Below, piece by piece: positions 16,794 through 25,163 of a DNA stretch of 46,871 bases (its first letter is position 1; each line of letters begins with the position of its first letter). The position numbers and the translations under genes are program-made. The notes under the pieces were generated by a model that was given only the letters and a program-made list of their open reading frames with translations, did not search any database and was not told where the DNA came from. This stretch comes from Clostridia bacterium (GTDB lineage: Bacteria > Bacillota > Clostridia > Oscillospirales > Acutalibacteraceae), in contig JAFQRF010000037.1 of NCBI GenBank assembly GCA_017410195.1, positions 1-46,871 on the forward strand, read 5' to 3'.

Positions 16794-18098
16794 ATGATGA
16801 AGAAAATGAAATCTGTTACTGCATTTGTGCTTGCTTGTGTTATGATGTTCTGTGCTTTCCCTGCTTTTGCGGCAGAAGCCGATGAAACCGTAAGGTGGTA
16901 TTATTCCGAAAACTACATCGAGTATACCTATGCAGGAGAACTCAAAGAAGGCCAAAACAGTGTTGAAGCCTACGACAACGATATAATCTATTGTAATTTC
17001 AAGGCGGAAAAAGCAGGCTATTATTTATTCTTTAACGAGAACACATATGTTGATGAAGATGTTTTTACCGGAATTGAAAACGGAAGGGTAAAAGATGTAA
17101 GACAAGACGGAGAATGGATAGGTTTTTTTGGTGATTACGGAGGAAGCGGAAGCTTTTATTATCTTGAACCCGGAGAGGTATTTATTGGATTTTATTTAGT
17201 CGGAGGTACGGGTTTTCCTGTTTCTCTTGATTTCGGAGAGATAACCGTCACATATTGCGGCGAAGTAACGGACATGATCTTTGCGGAAAACTCGTTTGAT
17301 GTTATACCGAACACAAGTGATGTGTGGGGTTGGGATCCTTATAACGATGTTTATAATGCTGATGAAGATATTTACACTTATGCTGTTGATGTTAAAGATG
17401 TTCATGTGGGATTTTCGTCAGGGAAAACGATTGAAATGGGGGAGCGTGCATACAAAATTATTACAGACGAAAGCCTGGATGTTGCCGGAAATCATAATGC
17501 AAAAATATGCTTCCTTGGCTATGAAGAAGATATTGTTATAAATGCACACCCGGTAAGTGATTACATAAAAAGCGTAGACGTAAAAAATGCTGAAAAAAGT
17601 GCGGTTGTTAAGGAATATTATAACGGAGATATTGCTTGGGATTACCGTTCTTTGGGATATGAAACCGCTGTTGTAACTTTTGCAGACGGCACCGAAGAAG
17701 AACTTATTCTTAATGAATTCGGTAACGGTAAAATAACTCTTTGTAACGGAAGAACATATACAGTCTATACAACAATTGAAAACGTTAATGAAGACAATCG
17801 CAAATCGGTTTATCTTCTTGTTTGTCTGAGCAATAATACGGATTTGGTTCTTAACTCCTACGAATGCAAGACCGTTAAAGCAAATAACGATGAAAACTAT
17901 GAGCATCTTATTGAAGTTACAATCGGAGATTATGTTGGCGCGCTTGTTTACTATCTGGAGCTTGCATCCGATGCCGATTCGGCAACGGAATTTGTAAACA
18001 GCCTCAGTGCTTTTTGGGCTGTTTTCAAAGAGTGTGTCAAAAACAGAAGCGACTCAATTATTGAAGAAGTTTTCAAATACGCTTGCTCGCTGATATAA
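16794..18098 (+). CDS. Secreted paralogous family, member 4
   Basis: 434 residues from the ATG at 16794, RBS AGGAGGTG. Signal peptide with a long hydrophobic core ends in PAFAAEAD. Family marks are ETVRWYYSENY, YAGELKEGQNSVEAYDND, YCNFKAEKAGYYLFF, HPVSDYIKSVDVKNAEKS, VVTFADGTEEELIL, and a helical tail after NDENYEHLIE. It stands apart from members 1-3, about 7 kb away beyond the pyr operon, yet has the same ECF-like promoter, which ties the family together by regulation as well as sequence. No anchor motif. Function unknown. Confidence 0.85.
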   Translation: MMKKMKSVTAFVLACVMMFCAFPAFAAEADETVRWYYSENYIEYTYAGELKEGQNSVEAYDNDIIYCNFKAEKAGYYLFFNENTYVDEDVFTGIENGRVKDVRQDGEWIGFFGDYGGSGSFYYLEPGEVFIGFYLVGGTGFPVSLDFGEITVTYCGEVTDMIFAENSFDVIPNTSDVWGWDPYNDVYNADEDIYTYAVDVKDVHVGFSSGKTIEMGERAYKIITDESLDVAGNHNAKICFLGYEEDIVINAHPVSDYIKSVDVKNAEKSAVVKEYYNGDIAWDYRSLGYETAVVTFADGTEEELILNEFGNGKITLCNGRTYTVYTTIENVNEDNRKSVYLLVCLSNNTDLVLNSYECKTVKANNDENYEHLIEVTIGDYVGALVYYLELASDADSATEFVNSLSAFWAVFKECVKNRSDSIIEEVFKYACSLI

Positions 18099-18108
18099 TA
18101 GTTATCTC

Positions 18109-18137
18109 TTGAAAAAATGTAAGCAATGTGTTAAAAT
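18109..18137 (+). promoter_or_regulatory. Promoter of the Dabb gene
   Basis: TTGAAA, 17 bp, TAAAAT; a reading frame starting on the -35 is rejected for this reason. Confidence 0.6.
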
Positions 18138-18168
18138 CGGATTAATAAATTTATGGAGTGATAACCCT

Positions 18169-18459
18169 ATGATTAAACACATTGTATGCTTCAAATTGAA
18201 GGATAACAGCCCTGCCGAATGCGAAAAGGCAAAGGAAGTTCTTCTCTCGATGCAGGGGAATGTCCCTCAACTCAGAGGAATTGAGGTCGGAATAGATTTT
18301 CTCCATTCCGAGCGTTCATATGACCTTATTCTCGAAGTCCTTCTCGATGATGAAGCGGCGCTTGAAAGCTATCAGAATGACCCGTATCATTGCTCGGTTG
18401 TCAAAACCCATATGCACGCAGTCAGAGAATCGAGCATAGCGGTTGATTATGTAATTTAA
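18169..18459 (+). CDS. Dabb (stress-responsive alpha/beta barrel) domain protein
   Basis: 96 residues from the ATG at 18169 (RBS GGAG). IKHIVCFKLKD at the start and HMHAVRESSIAVDYVI at the end are typical of the dimeric alpha/beta barrel Dabb family, found in small stress-linked proteins and some cyclases. The whole protein is a single domain. The activity is unknown. Own promoter and terminator. Confidence 0.88.
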   Translation: MIKHIVCFKLKDNSPAECEKAKEVLLSMQGNVPQLRGIEVGIDFLHSERSYDLILEVLLDDEAALESYQNDPYHCSVVKTHMHAVRESSIAVDYVI

Positions 18460-18464
18460 TTGTA

Positions 18465-18490
18465 GGGCGTCCTTTGGACGCCCGTTTTTA
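18465..18490 (+). terminator. Terminator of the Dabb gene
   Basis: An 8-bp GC-rich stem GGGCGTCC/GGACGCCC with a three-base loop, then GTTTTTATTT. Confidence 0.9.
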
Positions 18491-18491
18491 T

Positions 18492-18520
18492 TTGACACTT
18501 TATTCATCATATGATATATT
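18492..18520 (+). promoter_or_regulatory. Promoter of the GH3 gene
   Basis: Consensus TTGACA, 17 bp, TATATT; RBS AGGGG precedes the ATG at 18551. Confidence 0.75.
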
Positions 18521-18550
18521 AAAAATATACAGATATTAAGGGGTAATGTT

Positions 18551-21016
18551 ATGAGTATCATAAAGAAAAAGGTTATGAAGCTCGTCAGCACGGTTGTAAA
18601 TTCCGTAACGTCAGCGACTTCTCAGGGTACATCCGACGGAGAACTCGGAAAGAGCTTTGTACCCGATGAAAAGATTATTGAGCTTTGCAGAAAAACAGGC
18701 ACCGAAGGTGTTGTAATGCTCAAAAATAATAATAACGTCCTTCCGCTGAAAAGTGAAAATGTTGTTTCTGTTTTCGGAAGAGTTCAGAACGATTATTTTT
18801 ATGTCGGCTATGGCTCCGGCGGTGATGTCAAAGCGCCTTATAAAGTCAGCCTTATGGAAGGCATAAAGAATAACGGCAAGATCAAATATAACGAGCTTCT
18901 TGCAGCAACATATGAAAAATGGCGTGAACTTAACCCCGTTGATGACGGCTTTTGGGGTAACTGGCCGATGTGTTACGACGAAATGCCCGTTGACCTTTCA
19001 ATGGCACGCACCGCCGCCTCAATGTCTGATACGGCAATTGTTGTTATCGGCAGGTCGGCAGGTGAGGACAGAGAAAACAAGCTCGAAGAGGGAAGTTATT
19101 ATCTTACCAAAACAGAAAAAGAGCTGCTCGACTCCGTAACAACCGCATTCGAAAGAGTAATCGTTCTGCTCAATTGCGGCAGCATTATGGATATGGGTGA
19201 GCTTGATAATTACGGCGATAAGATTTCAGCAATTCTTTATGTCTGGCAGTCAGGCATGGAGAGCGGCAATGCAATTGCGGATGTTCTTTCGGGAAATGCA
19301 TACCCGAGCGGAAAGCTCGCTGATACAATTGCATGCAGCTATTATGATTATCCCGGCAGCAAGGATTTCGGCGGCAGAAAATATAATTGCTATACCGAGG
19401 ATATTTATGTCGGCTACAGAGGCTTTGAAACCTTTGCGAAAGACAGAGTGCTTTATCCGTTCGGTTTCGGTCTCGGCTATACCGAATTTGCTGTTGAAAA
19501 GAAAAAATACTCCTGCAAAAACGGCGTGATTACTGTTTCGGCGGAAGTGAAGAATATTGGCGGATATTCAGGCAAGGAAGTTCTTCAGGCATATTTTGAA
19601 GCTCCCTGCGGCAGACTCGGAAAGCCGGCAAGAGTGCTTTGTGCATTCGCTAAAACCTCCGAACTTAAACCCGGTGAAATCGAAAAGGTGACTCTTACGT
19701 TTGCGGTCAACGATATGGCATCATATGATGACGAATCGGAGTATTCTTACATTCTCGAAAAGGGAAATTACAATATTTATCTCGGCACGGATGTGCGTAC
19801 GGCTGAGCTTTGCGGTACATATGAGCAGGAAAAGAATGAAATAATTCAAAGACTTTCTCAGGCTTCCGCACCCGTTCATGAATTCAAACGCATGAAGTTT
19901 ATTGACGGCAATGTAGTTTATGAAAATGTTCCCACCGCAAAATATAATCTCAAACAGATAATTACCGATAATATTCCCGAAGCAAAACCGCAGACGGGTG
20001 ATATGGGCTTCAAGCTTTCCGATGTTAAGGAAGGCAAAGTCAGCATGGCAGACTTTGTTGCACAACTCAATAACGATGAACTTGAGGCAATTAGCCGAGG
20101 CGACTATGTTATGAACAGCCCACTCGGTGCGGCAGGCAATGCAGGTACATTCGGCGGTGTCCTCAAATCTATGCGTGAAAAGGGAATTCCTGCCGTAACA
20201 ACGACAGACGGACCTTCAGGTGTCAGAATCAACAAAGGGGCATCGCTTCTTCCCGTTGCAACCTCACTTGCAAGTACATGGAATCCCATCCTTATCGAAG
20301 AACTATATGAGCAGGTCGGACTTGAAATGAAGCGTGTCGGTTCCGATATTCTTCTTGCACCGGGCATGAATATTCACAGAAATCCTCTTTGCGGCAGAAA
20401 CTTTGAGTATTTCTCTGAAGACCCTTATCTGACAGGCATTATGGCATCTGCGTTTGTAAAAGGCATTCAGAAAACGGGTGTTTCCGCTTGCCCTAAGCAT
20501 TTTGCCTGCAATAATCAGGAAACAAACAGAACCCATAATGATTCTGTTCTTTCCGAGCGTGCATTGCGTGAGATTTATCTCAAAGGCTTTGAAATCTGCG
20601 TAAAGACCTCGAACCCACAGAATATAATGACTTCCTATAACAAAATCAACGGCGTATGGGGTCACTATAATTACGAGCTTTGCGAAAGAATTCTGAGAAG
20701 CGAGTGGGGATTTGAAGGAAATGTTATGACCGACTGGTGGATGCGTTCCTCAAAGTCACCCGAATTTCCGAAGCTTCGTGATCAGGCTTACAGAGTGCGT
20801 GCGGGTGTCAATGTACTCATGCCCGGCGGCGACAGAACCGGCAGACGAAAGCCCGACGGAACACTCCTTGAAACTCTCGGCAAGTCCGACGGCATAACTC
20901 TTGGCGAGCTTCAGCGTAATGCTTCGCAGATTCTCGGATTTGTAATGAACAGCAGCGCAATGGGTGCTGACCGCCCCGAACCCGAAAACGCTGAAAAAAG
21001 AAAATTGATGTTATAA
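18551..21016 (+). CDS. Glycoside hydrolase family 3 beta-glucosidase, permuted domain order
   Basis: 821 residues. The (alpha/beta)6 sandwich domain comes first (GVVMLKNNNNVLPL near residue 55, VVIGRSAGEDRE near 165), then a fibronectin-like part (VKNIGGYSGKEVLQAYF), and last the TIM-barrel domain (PAVTTTDGPSGVRI, PKHFACNNQE, MTDWWM). The nucleophile is D728 in MTDWW. Usual GH3 enzymes have the barrel first; the reversed order is known from rumen bacteria such as Butyrivibrio fibrisolvens and Ruminococcus albus beta-glucosidases. No signal peptide, so a cytosolic enzyme acting on imported oligosaccharides or glycosides; exact specificity is uncertain. Monocistronic. Confidence 0.92.
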   Translation: MSIIKKKVMKLVSTVVNSVTSATSQGTSDGELGKSFVPDEKIIELCRKTGTEGVVMLKNNNNVLPLKSENVVSVFGRVQNDYFYVGYGSGGDVKAPYKVSLMEGIKNNGKIKYNELLAATYEKWRELNPVDDGFWGNWPMCYDEMPVDLSMARTAASMSDTAIVVIGRSAGEDRENKLEEGSYYLTKTEKELLDSVTTAFERVIVLLNCGSIMDMGELDNYGDKISAILYVWQSGMESGNAIADVLSGNAYPSGKLADTIACSYYDYPGSKDFGGRKYNCYTEDIYVGYRGFETFAKDRVLYPFGFGLGYTEFAVEKKKYSCKNGVITVSAEVKNIGGYSGKEVLQAYFEAPCGRLGKPARVLCAFAKTSELKPGEIEKVTLTFAVNDMASYDDESEYSYILEKGNYNIYLGTDVRTAELCGTYEQEKNEIIQRLSQASAPVHEFKRMKFIDGNVVYENVPTAKYNLKQIITDNIPEAKPQTGDMGFKLSDVKEGKVSMADFVAQLNNDELEAISRGDYVMNSPLGAAGNAGTFGGVLKSMREKGIPAVTTTDGPSGVRINKGASLLPVATSLASTWNPILIEELYEQVGLEMKRVGSDILLAPGMNIHRNPLCGRNFEYFSEDPYLTGIMASAFVKGIQKTGVSACPKHFACNNQETNRTHNDSVLSERALREIYLKGFEICVKTSNPQNIMTSYNKINGVWGHYNYELCERILRSEWGFEGNVMTDWWMRSSKSPEFPKLRDQAYRVRAGVNVLMPGGDRTGRRKPDGTLLETLGKSDGITLGELQRNASQILGFVMNSSAMGADRPEPENAEKRKLML

Positions 21017-21021
21017 AAATT

Positions 21022-21051
21022 ACCGCAGGAGTTTTGCTCCTGCGGTTTTTT
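21022..21051. terminator. Bidirectional terminator between GH3 and LRR genes
   Basis: ACCGCAGGAG and its complement form a 10-bp stem, with T-runs on both sides, serving the two converging genes. Confidence 0.88.
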
Positions 21052-21068
21052 GATGATTTGGTTAATAT

Positions 21069-24000
21069 TTAGAATTTGATTACCTGCTCGATAATTCTGT
21101 TGATGCCGAAAAGGTTTTTGAAGAATGAAACAATCTTCTGCCAAAAGCTTGCGTTGGATTTGATTTCCTGCTCGGAAACATGTTCAATGCCGTCTGCATC
21201 TGTGTATTTTGCTGTGACGGTTACATCACCCGTTGATGTTGACGTTACGGCACATGTTTTACCGTCTTCGGAAGGAACGATTGTCACGCCCTTGCCCTCA
21301 ACACTCCATTCGATTGTTGCTCCTTCGGGGATGCTTTCAAAATCAGCGTGGAGAATGAGAGTTTCACCATATTTGACGGTTGATGTCGAAGGCTTCTTGA
21401 TGATTTCTTCTTTAATCGGTTCGGGTTCAGTTGTTGATACGGGTTTGGTTGTAGGTGCAGTTGTCGGTTTTGTTGTTTCAACAGGTTTATCGGGTTCTGT
21501 TGCAGGTTTAGTTGTTGTCGGAATTTCAACAGGTTTTGTTGTTGAAGGTTCTGTTACTGCGGGTTTGGTTGTTGTGGGAACCTCAACGGGTTTTGTTGTT
21601 GTAGGTTCTGTTGCGGGTTTCGTGGTTTCAACAGGCTTTGTTGTCAACTCATCTTCGGAAACATTTTTATAATGAATTGTTGCAGTTGAGAGAACTTCGT
21701 TGCCGTAAGTGTTTATGCTGATTTTCTTCCACTCTTCCTCTGTTCCCTCATAGTAAACATCGGTAAGGCTTGTGCAATTACGAAATACCATACCGTAAAT
21801 ATTTGTAACAGATTTAGGGATTGTAATGCTCTTAAGAGCTGTACAATTTTCGAAAATTCCGGGTCTCATCTCCTTGATTGAGTTCGGTATAGTAACACTC
21901 TCAAAACTATCGCAATCTTTGAAAGCATATGGCGCAATAGCTAACGTTCCGTCTTTTATTTTGTATTCGCCGCTTACGGAGCTGTTCGCAGCTATCAGCC
22001 ACTTGTTTAAATACAAAACACCGTTTTCCCAATTTGACTTGTCATTATAGTATCCGGAATCATAAAATGCTTTTTCACCAATGCGTGTAACGCTTTCCGG
22101 GATTGTTATGTTTGTAAGATTTGTACAGCCATAAAATAAGTAATCATCAATATATTCAACACCATCCGGGATAGAAATATTTTCAAGAGCAGTACAACCA
22201 TAAAATGTATAACCACCCAAAAAACCTGAACCTATACTTGTGACACTCTCGGGGATTTTTATACTATTAAGAGAGGTACAGTTTCGGAAAGCATTATCTC
22301 CAATATATGTAACCGAATCAGGTATTGTAACACTTTCAAGTGCCGTACAACCATTGAAGGCACCATTGCCTATGGTTTCAACAGAATCCGGAATTGTTAT
22401 GCTTGTAAGGTTCGGGAGATTGTTTAATGCTAATCGCCAAACCGTTGTTACGCCATCCTGTATAATAAGCTCTTTCGGAGACAGATCTGACAAATCGCAA
22501 AGCCCTTCTTCTCCGGTACCCTTGGTTAAGATAACCTTATCACACTGCCCAAAAGCATAAATGGCTGTATCGGCTGTGAACGGGAGAGTAACGCTTGTAA
22601 GTGTGTCGCAATTCACAAATGCTTTAGCTCCTATATATTCCACACCGTTGCCTATTATTACGCTGTTCAGCTTATCATTACCATAAAATGCGGCATCTTC
22701 GATTATTTGAACGCTGTCAGGAATGATTAAATCCGAAAAAGCGCAATACGCAAAGGCATCTTTACCTATATATTCAACAGAGTTCCCGATTTTTACGTTC
22801 GCAAGGGAGTAGCAGTCAAAGAACGCATATTCATCGATAATCTCTACGCTGTCAGGAATGTCAACGGATGTAATTTTCTCACAATGTTCAAACGCATAAG
22901 CGCCGATGCTTGTGACCGAATCAGGAATAGTGATACTTTTAAGAGCGGTACAATAACCGAATGTATGTTTACCGATGCTTGTGATCGAATCCGGAATATT
23001 CACACTTTCAAGAGCTTCACAAGCATAGAATGCAGTTTCACCTATATTGGTTACACTGTCGGGAATTGTAATGTTCGTAAAGTTGTTGCAATATGCAAAT
23101 GCGGCACTGCTTATATCGGTTACACTGTCGGGAATAGTAAGGCTTGTCTTTTGAATTTTCTTGGCACATACGATAAGCTGTGTTTTGTTTTTGTTATATA
23201 AAATACCGTCAACAACCGTGAAATTTTTGTTGTCTTTATGAACGCTGATGCTCTCAAGGCTCGAACAATACTTGAAAGCATCGTTTCCTATGTTTTTAAC
23301 AGTTGCCGGGATAGTGACTGTTGTGCAGGAAGAACCAAAAGCACCGTTTGCGATTAAAACAGTACCTTCTTTTATAGTTGAGTTGCCTTTTGTATATATA
23401 AGATGATTGTTGATATACAATGCATTGTTTTCCCAGTTGTCGTTATTGTTGAAATAACCCGTGTAATGGAATGCATCTGAACCGATATTTTCAATGCTGT
23501 CGGAAAGCGTTATTGCTTGAAGAGCAGAACAATTATAAAACGCCTGAACTCCGATAATTTTAACACTGTCGGGAATATTGATATTTACAAGTTTTGCGCA
23601 ATTATAAAACGCACCATCTCCAATACTCTCGACTGAGTTCCCTACTGTAATACTCTCAAGATTCTCACAATCTCTGAAAGCAAAATTGCCGATGCTTTTT
23701 ACGGAATCCGGGATTTTGAAGCTTGTAAAACCGTTACAATATCCGAACGCTGTATAACCTATGCTTGTAACAGAAGCCGGAATTACTATGCTCGTAAGAC
23801 TGTCACAATATGCAAATGCCCAATCACGAATACTAATAACAGAAGTCGGGATAGTAATGTTTGTAAGATTGGAACAAGCGAAAAAAGCACACATACCTAT
23901 GCTTGTAATACCATCGGATATTGTTACGGTCTTAATGTATTTGTTGTCCCAATACCACGGAACGTCACAGTATTCGGGCCAATCTGTCATTTCACCTATA

Positions 24001-24197
24001 CCCTCGATAGCAAGCACGCCTGTTTCGGTATTAAGTGACCAGAAAATTTCATCTCCGCAGATACCGGTTTTTTCCGCCGCCTCTGCCTTCACTGCGAACT
24101 CCGACCAATCAACATCCGAAAACCCGAATGCAAATGAGCCGAAAAATACTGTTAGGGCAATAAGAACCGAAAGACTCCTTTTTAAAGTGTTTTTCAT
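21069..24197 (-). CDS. BspA-type leucine-rich-repeat surface protein
   Basis: 1042 residues from the ATG at 24197 (RBS AAGGAGG; an earlier in-frame ATG lies upstream of the promoter). Signal peptide, then a short domain (CGDEIFWSLNTETGVLAIEG), then many roughly 23-residue BspA/LRR_5 repeats of the form IPDSVTSIGxxAFxxC. Two non-repeat islands with SNWENGVLYL-like cores interrupt the array. After it come a Thr/Pro-rich linker of TTKPV/ATEPTTTKP units (about 80 residues), an Ig-like domain (VKYGETLILHADF, TIEWSVEGKG) and a C-terminal amphipathic helix SFWQKIVSFFKNLFGINR. Probably an extracellular binding or adhesion protein. No sortase motif. Its promoter carries palindromes likely read by the divergent XRE protein. 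Confidence 0.9.
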   Translation of the reverse strand: MKNTLKRSLSVLIALTVFFGSFAFGFSDVDWSEFAVKAEAAEKTGICGDEIFWSLNTETGVLAIEGIGEMTDWPEYCDVPWYWDNKYIKTVTISDGITSIGMCAFFACSNLTNITIPTSVISIRDWAFAYCDSLTSIVIPASVTSIGYTAFGYCNGFTSFKIPDSVKSIGNFAFRDCENLESITVGNSVESIGDGAFYNCAKLVNINIPDSVKIIGVQAFYNCSALQAITLSDSIENIGSDAFHYTGYFNNNDNWENNALYINNHLIYTKGNSTIKEGTVLIANGAFGSSCTTVTIPATVKNIGNDAFKYCSSLESISVHKDNKNFTVVDGILYNKNKTQLIVCAKKIQKTSLTIPDSVTDISSAAFAYCNNFTNITIPDSVTNIGETAFYACEALESVNIPDSITSIGKHTFGYCTALKSITIPDSVTSIGAYAFEHCEKITSVDIPDSVEIIDEYAFFDCYSLANVKIGNSVEYIGKDAFAYCAFSDLIIPDSVQIIEDAAFYGNDKLNSVIIGNGVEYIGAKAFVNCDTLTSVTLPFTADTAIYAFGQCDKVILTKGTGEEGLCDLSDLSPKELIIQDGVTTVWRLALNNLPNLTSITIPDSVETIGNGAFNGCTALESVTIPDSVTYIGDNAFRNCTSLNSIKIPESVTSIGSGFLGGYTFYGCTALENISIPDGVEYIDDYLFYGCTNLTNITIPESVTRIGEKAFYDSGYYNDKSNWENGVLYLNKWLIAANSSVSGEYKIKDGTLAIAPYAFKDCDSFESVTIPNSIKEMRPGIFENCTALKSITIPKSVTNIYGMVFRNCTSLTDVYYEGTEEEWKKISINTYGNEVLSTATIHYKNVSEDELTTKPVETTKPATEPTTTKPVEVPTTTKPAVTEPSTTKPVEIPTTTKPATEPDKPVETTKPTTAPTTKPVSTTEPEPIKEEIIKKPSTSTVKYGETLILHADFESIPEGATIEWSVEGKGVTIVPSEDGKTCAVTSTSTGDVTVTAKYTDADGIEHVSEQEIKSNASFWQKIVSFFKNLFGINRIIEQVIKF

Positions 24198-24226
24198 ATA
24201 AATTCCTCCTTGTTCCACATAAAAGT

Positions 24227-24242
24227 GGACTGATTTCAGTCC
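24227..24242. promoter_or_regulatory. Palindromic operator O1
   Basis: GGACTGATTTCAGTCC is a perfect 7-bp inverted repeat with a two-base centre. It lies immediately downstream of the -10 of the LRR gene promoter, over its expected start site, where a bound protein would block transcription. Confidence 0.65.
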
Positions 24243-24243
24243 C

Positions 24244-24272
24244 ATTATAACATAATAATTGCATATAATCAA
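24244..24272 (-). promoter_or_regulatory. Promoter of the LRR surface protein gene
   Basis: TTGATT (24272-24267), 17 bp, TATAAT (24249-24244) on the minus strand, framed by the two operator-like sites. A TATAAT on the plus strand at 24264-24269 may be the -10 of the divergent regulator. Confidence 0.75.
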
Positions 24273-24281
24273 GATGAAAAT

Positions 24282-24297
24282 GGACTGAAATTGGTTC
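24282..24297. promoter_or_regulatory. Operator-like site O2
   Basis: GGACTGAAATTGGTTC matches the bottom strand of O1 at 13 of 16 positions. It lies just upstream of the LRR promoter and about 17 bp before the XRE start codon. Confidence 0.5.
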
Positions 24298-24313
24298 TTT
24301 TTGAGGTGGTAAT

Positions 24314-24550
24314 ATGCAAGAACAGAAAATTAAGCAAGATGCTATACAGATAGGCTGTAATATTCGCAGGGTGAGGAAGAATGCAGGGGTAGGGCAAACG
24401 GAACTTGTCAGAATACTCCAGCTTAACGGTGTTGATATGACACGGGAAACGCTTGTGAAAATCGAAAGGGGAATACAGCATATTCAAGCAACCCAGCTGC
24501 GAGCTATTCGGGATGCTTTAAATACGACTTATGACGAATTATTGAAATAA
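24314..24550 (+). CDS. Small XRE-family regulator divergent from the LRR protein
   Basis: 78 residues, essentially one cro/CI-type helix-turn-helix: GCNIRRVRKNAGVGQTELVR, then TRETLVKIERGIQHIQATQL. RBS GAGGTGG. The divergent arrangement, the short 116-bp gap and the two related palindromes in it make it the likely repressor of both itself and the LRR surface protein. It has no sensing domain, so the signal, if any, acts through another protein or through dosage. Function inferred from family and context. Confidence 0.85.
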   Translation: MQEQKIKQDAIQIGCNIRRVRKNAGVGQTELVRILQLNGVDMTRETLVKIERGIQHIQATQLRAIRDALNTTYDELLK

Positions 24551-24557
24551 AAAAATG

Positions 24558-24596
24558 AAGCGGTTTGCAAAAAATGAAATTGCAAGCCGCTTTTCA
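24558..24596. terminator. Terminator of the XRE gene, probably bidirectional
   Basis: A 13-bp stem AAGCGGTTTGCAA/TTGCAAGCCGCTT with one G-U pair. A T-run follows in the minus direction and TTTTC in the plus direction; it also serves mazF. Confidence 0.75.
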
Positions 24597-24611
24597 ATTC
24601 AAATATATTTT

Positions 24612-24965
24612 TTACTCCGCAACGCCGATACCCAGGCTGACGGAGAGCGCTCTGTCAACCCTGAGCATATCGGATTCATCGAGAATGCCCATTTTTTCTC
24701 TGAGTCTTTTCTTATCGAGTGTACGTACCTGTTCAAGAAGAACAATCGAATCCTTGGCAAGTCCGCAGCCGTCGGCATTGACTCTTATATGTGTGGGCAG
24801 ACTTGTTTTGAATCGCTGACTTGTTATGGCGGCGGCGATAACCGTCGGGCTGAATTTATTGCCGACGTCGTTCTGGACTATCAGTACGGGTCTTGTGCCG
24901 CCCTGCTCCGAGCCGATAACGGGACTCAGATCCGCATAATAAATTTCTCCCCGTTTAACGTTCAT
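24612..24965 (-). CDS. mazF: MazF/PemK-type endoribonuclease
   Basis: 117 residues from the ATG at 24965 (RBS CAGGAG). Compared with B. subtilis EndoA, the catalytic residues are in place: R25 in [12 protein letters not shown] and T48 in [27 protein letters not shown] and TLDKKRL are also standard. It cleaves single-stranded RNA at short motifs. An antitoxin gene (mazE or ndoAI type) is expected just upstream, but the roughly 200 bp there hold no such reading frame. It is therefore an orphan, or its antitoxin is elsewhere. Confidence 0.92.
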   Translation of the reverse strand: MNVKRGEIYYADLSPVIGSEQGGTRPVLIVQNDVGNKFSPTVIAAAITSQRFKTSLPTHIRVNADGCGLAKDSIVLLEQVRTLDKKRLREKMGILDESDMLRVDRALSVSLGIGVAE

Positions 24966-25119
24966 AAAATAATCACTCCTGATGTTTATGGTTAACTTTA
25001 CACCACTATTTTTGGCACACGGCAGGCGAATTAAACGCACTTTTGAAATCGGGGAGCAAAAAATTTCAAAATTGCCTGTCCTTACAGTTTCAGTATATTC
25101 ACTTATGTATAATAATGTT

Positions 25120-25160
25120 AAAAGGAACATTTTCACTTTTGAATGAAAATGTTCCTTTTT
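25120..25160 (-). terminator. Terminator of the UDG gene
   Basis: A perfect 16-bp stem AAAAGGAACATTTTCA with its complement; T-rich on the minus-strand 3' side. It separates the UDG gene from mazF. Confidence 0.8.
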
Positions 25161-25163
25161 GAA

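Noticed and set aside
21433-21640. CRISPR-like repeats
   Set aside because: The short repeats are in-frame Thr-Pro codons of the LRR protein with no spacers.
21076-21672. A plus-strand frame opposite the Thr-Pro linker
   Set aside because: It is the antisense of repeat codons, with a Val-rich nonsense product; the minus-strand frame has signal peptide, LRRs and RBS.
24966-25136. A 57-residue extension of MazF, or a hidden antitoxin
   Set aside because: The residues resemble no antitoxin, and MazF homologs start at [10 protein letters not shown], where a good RBS is present.
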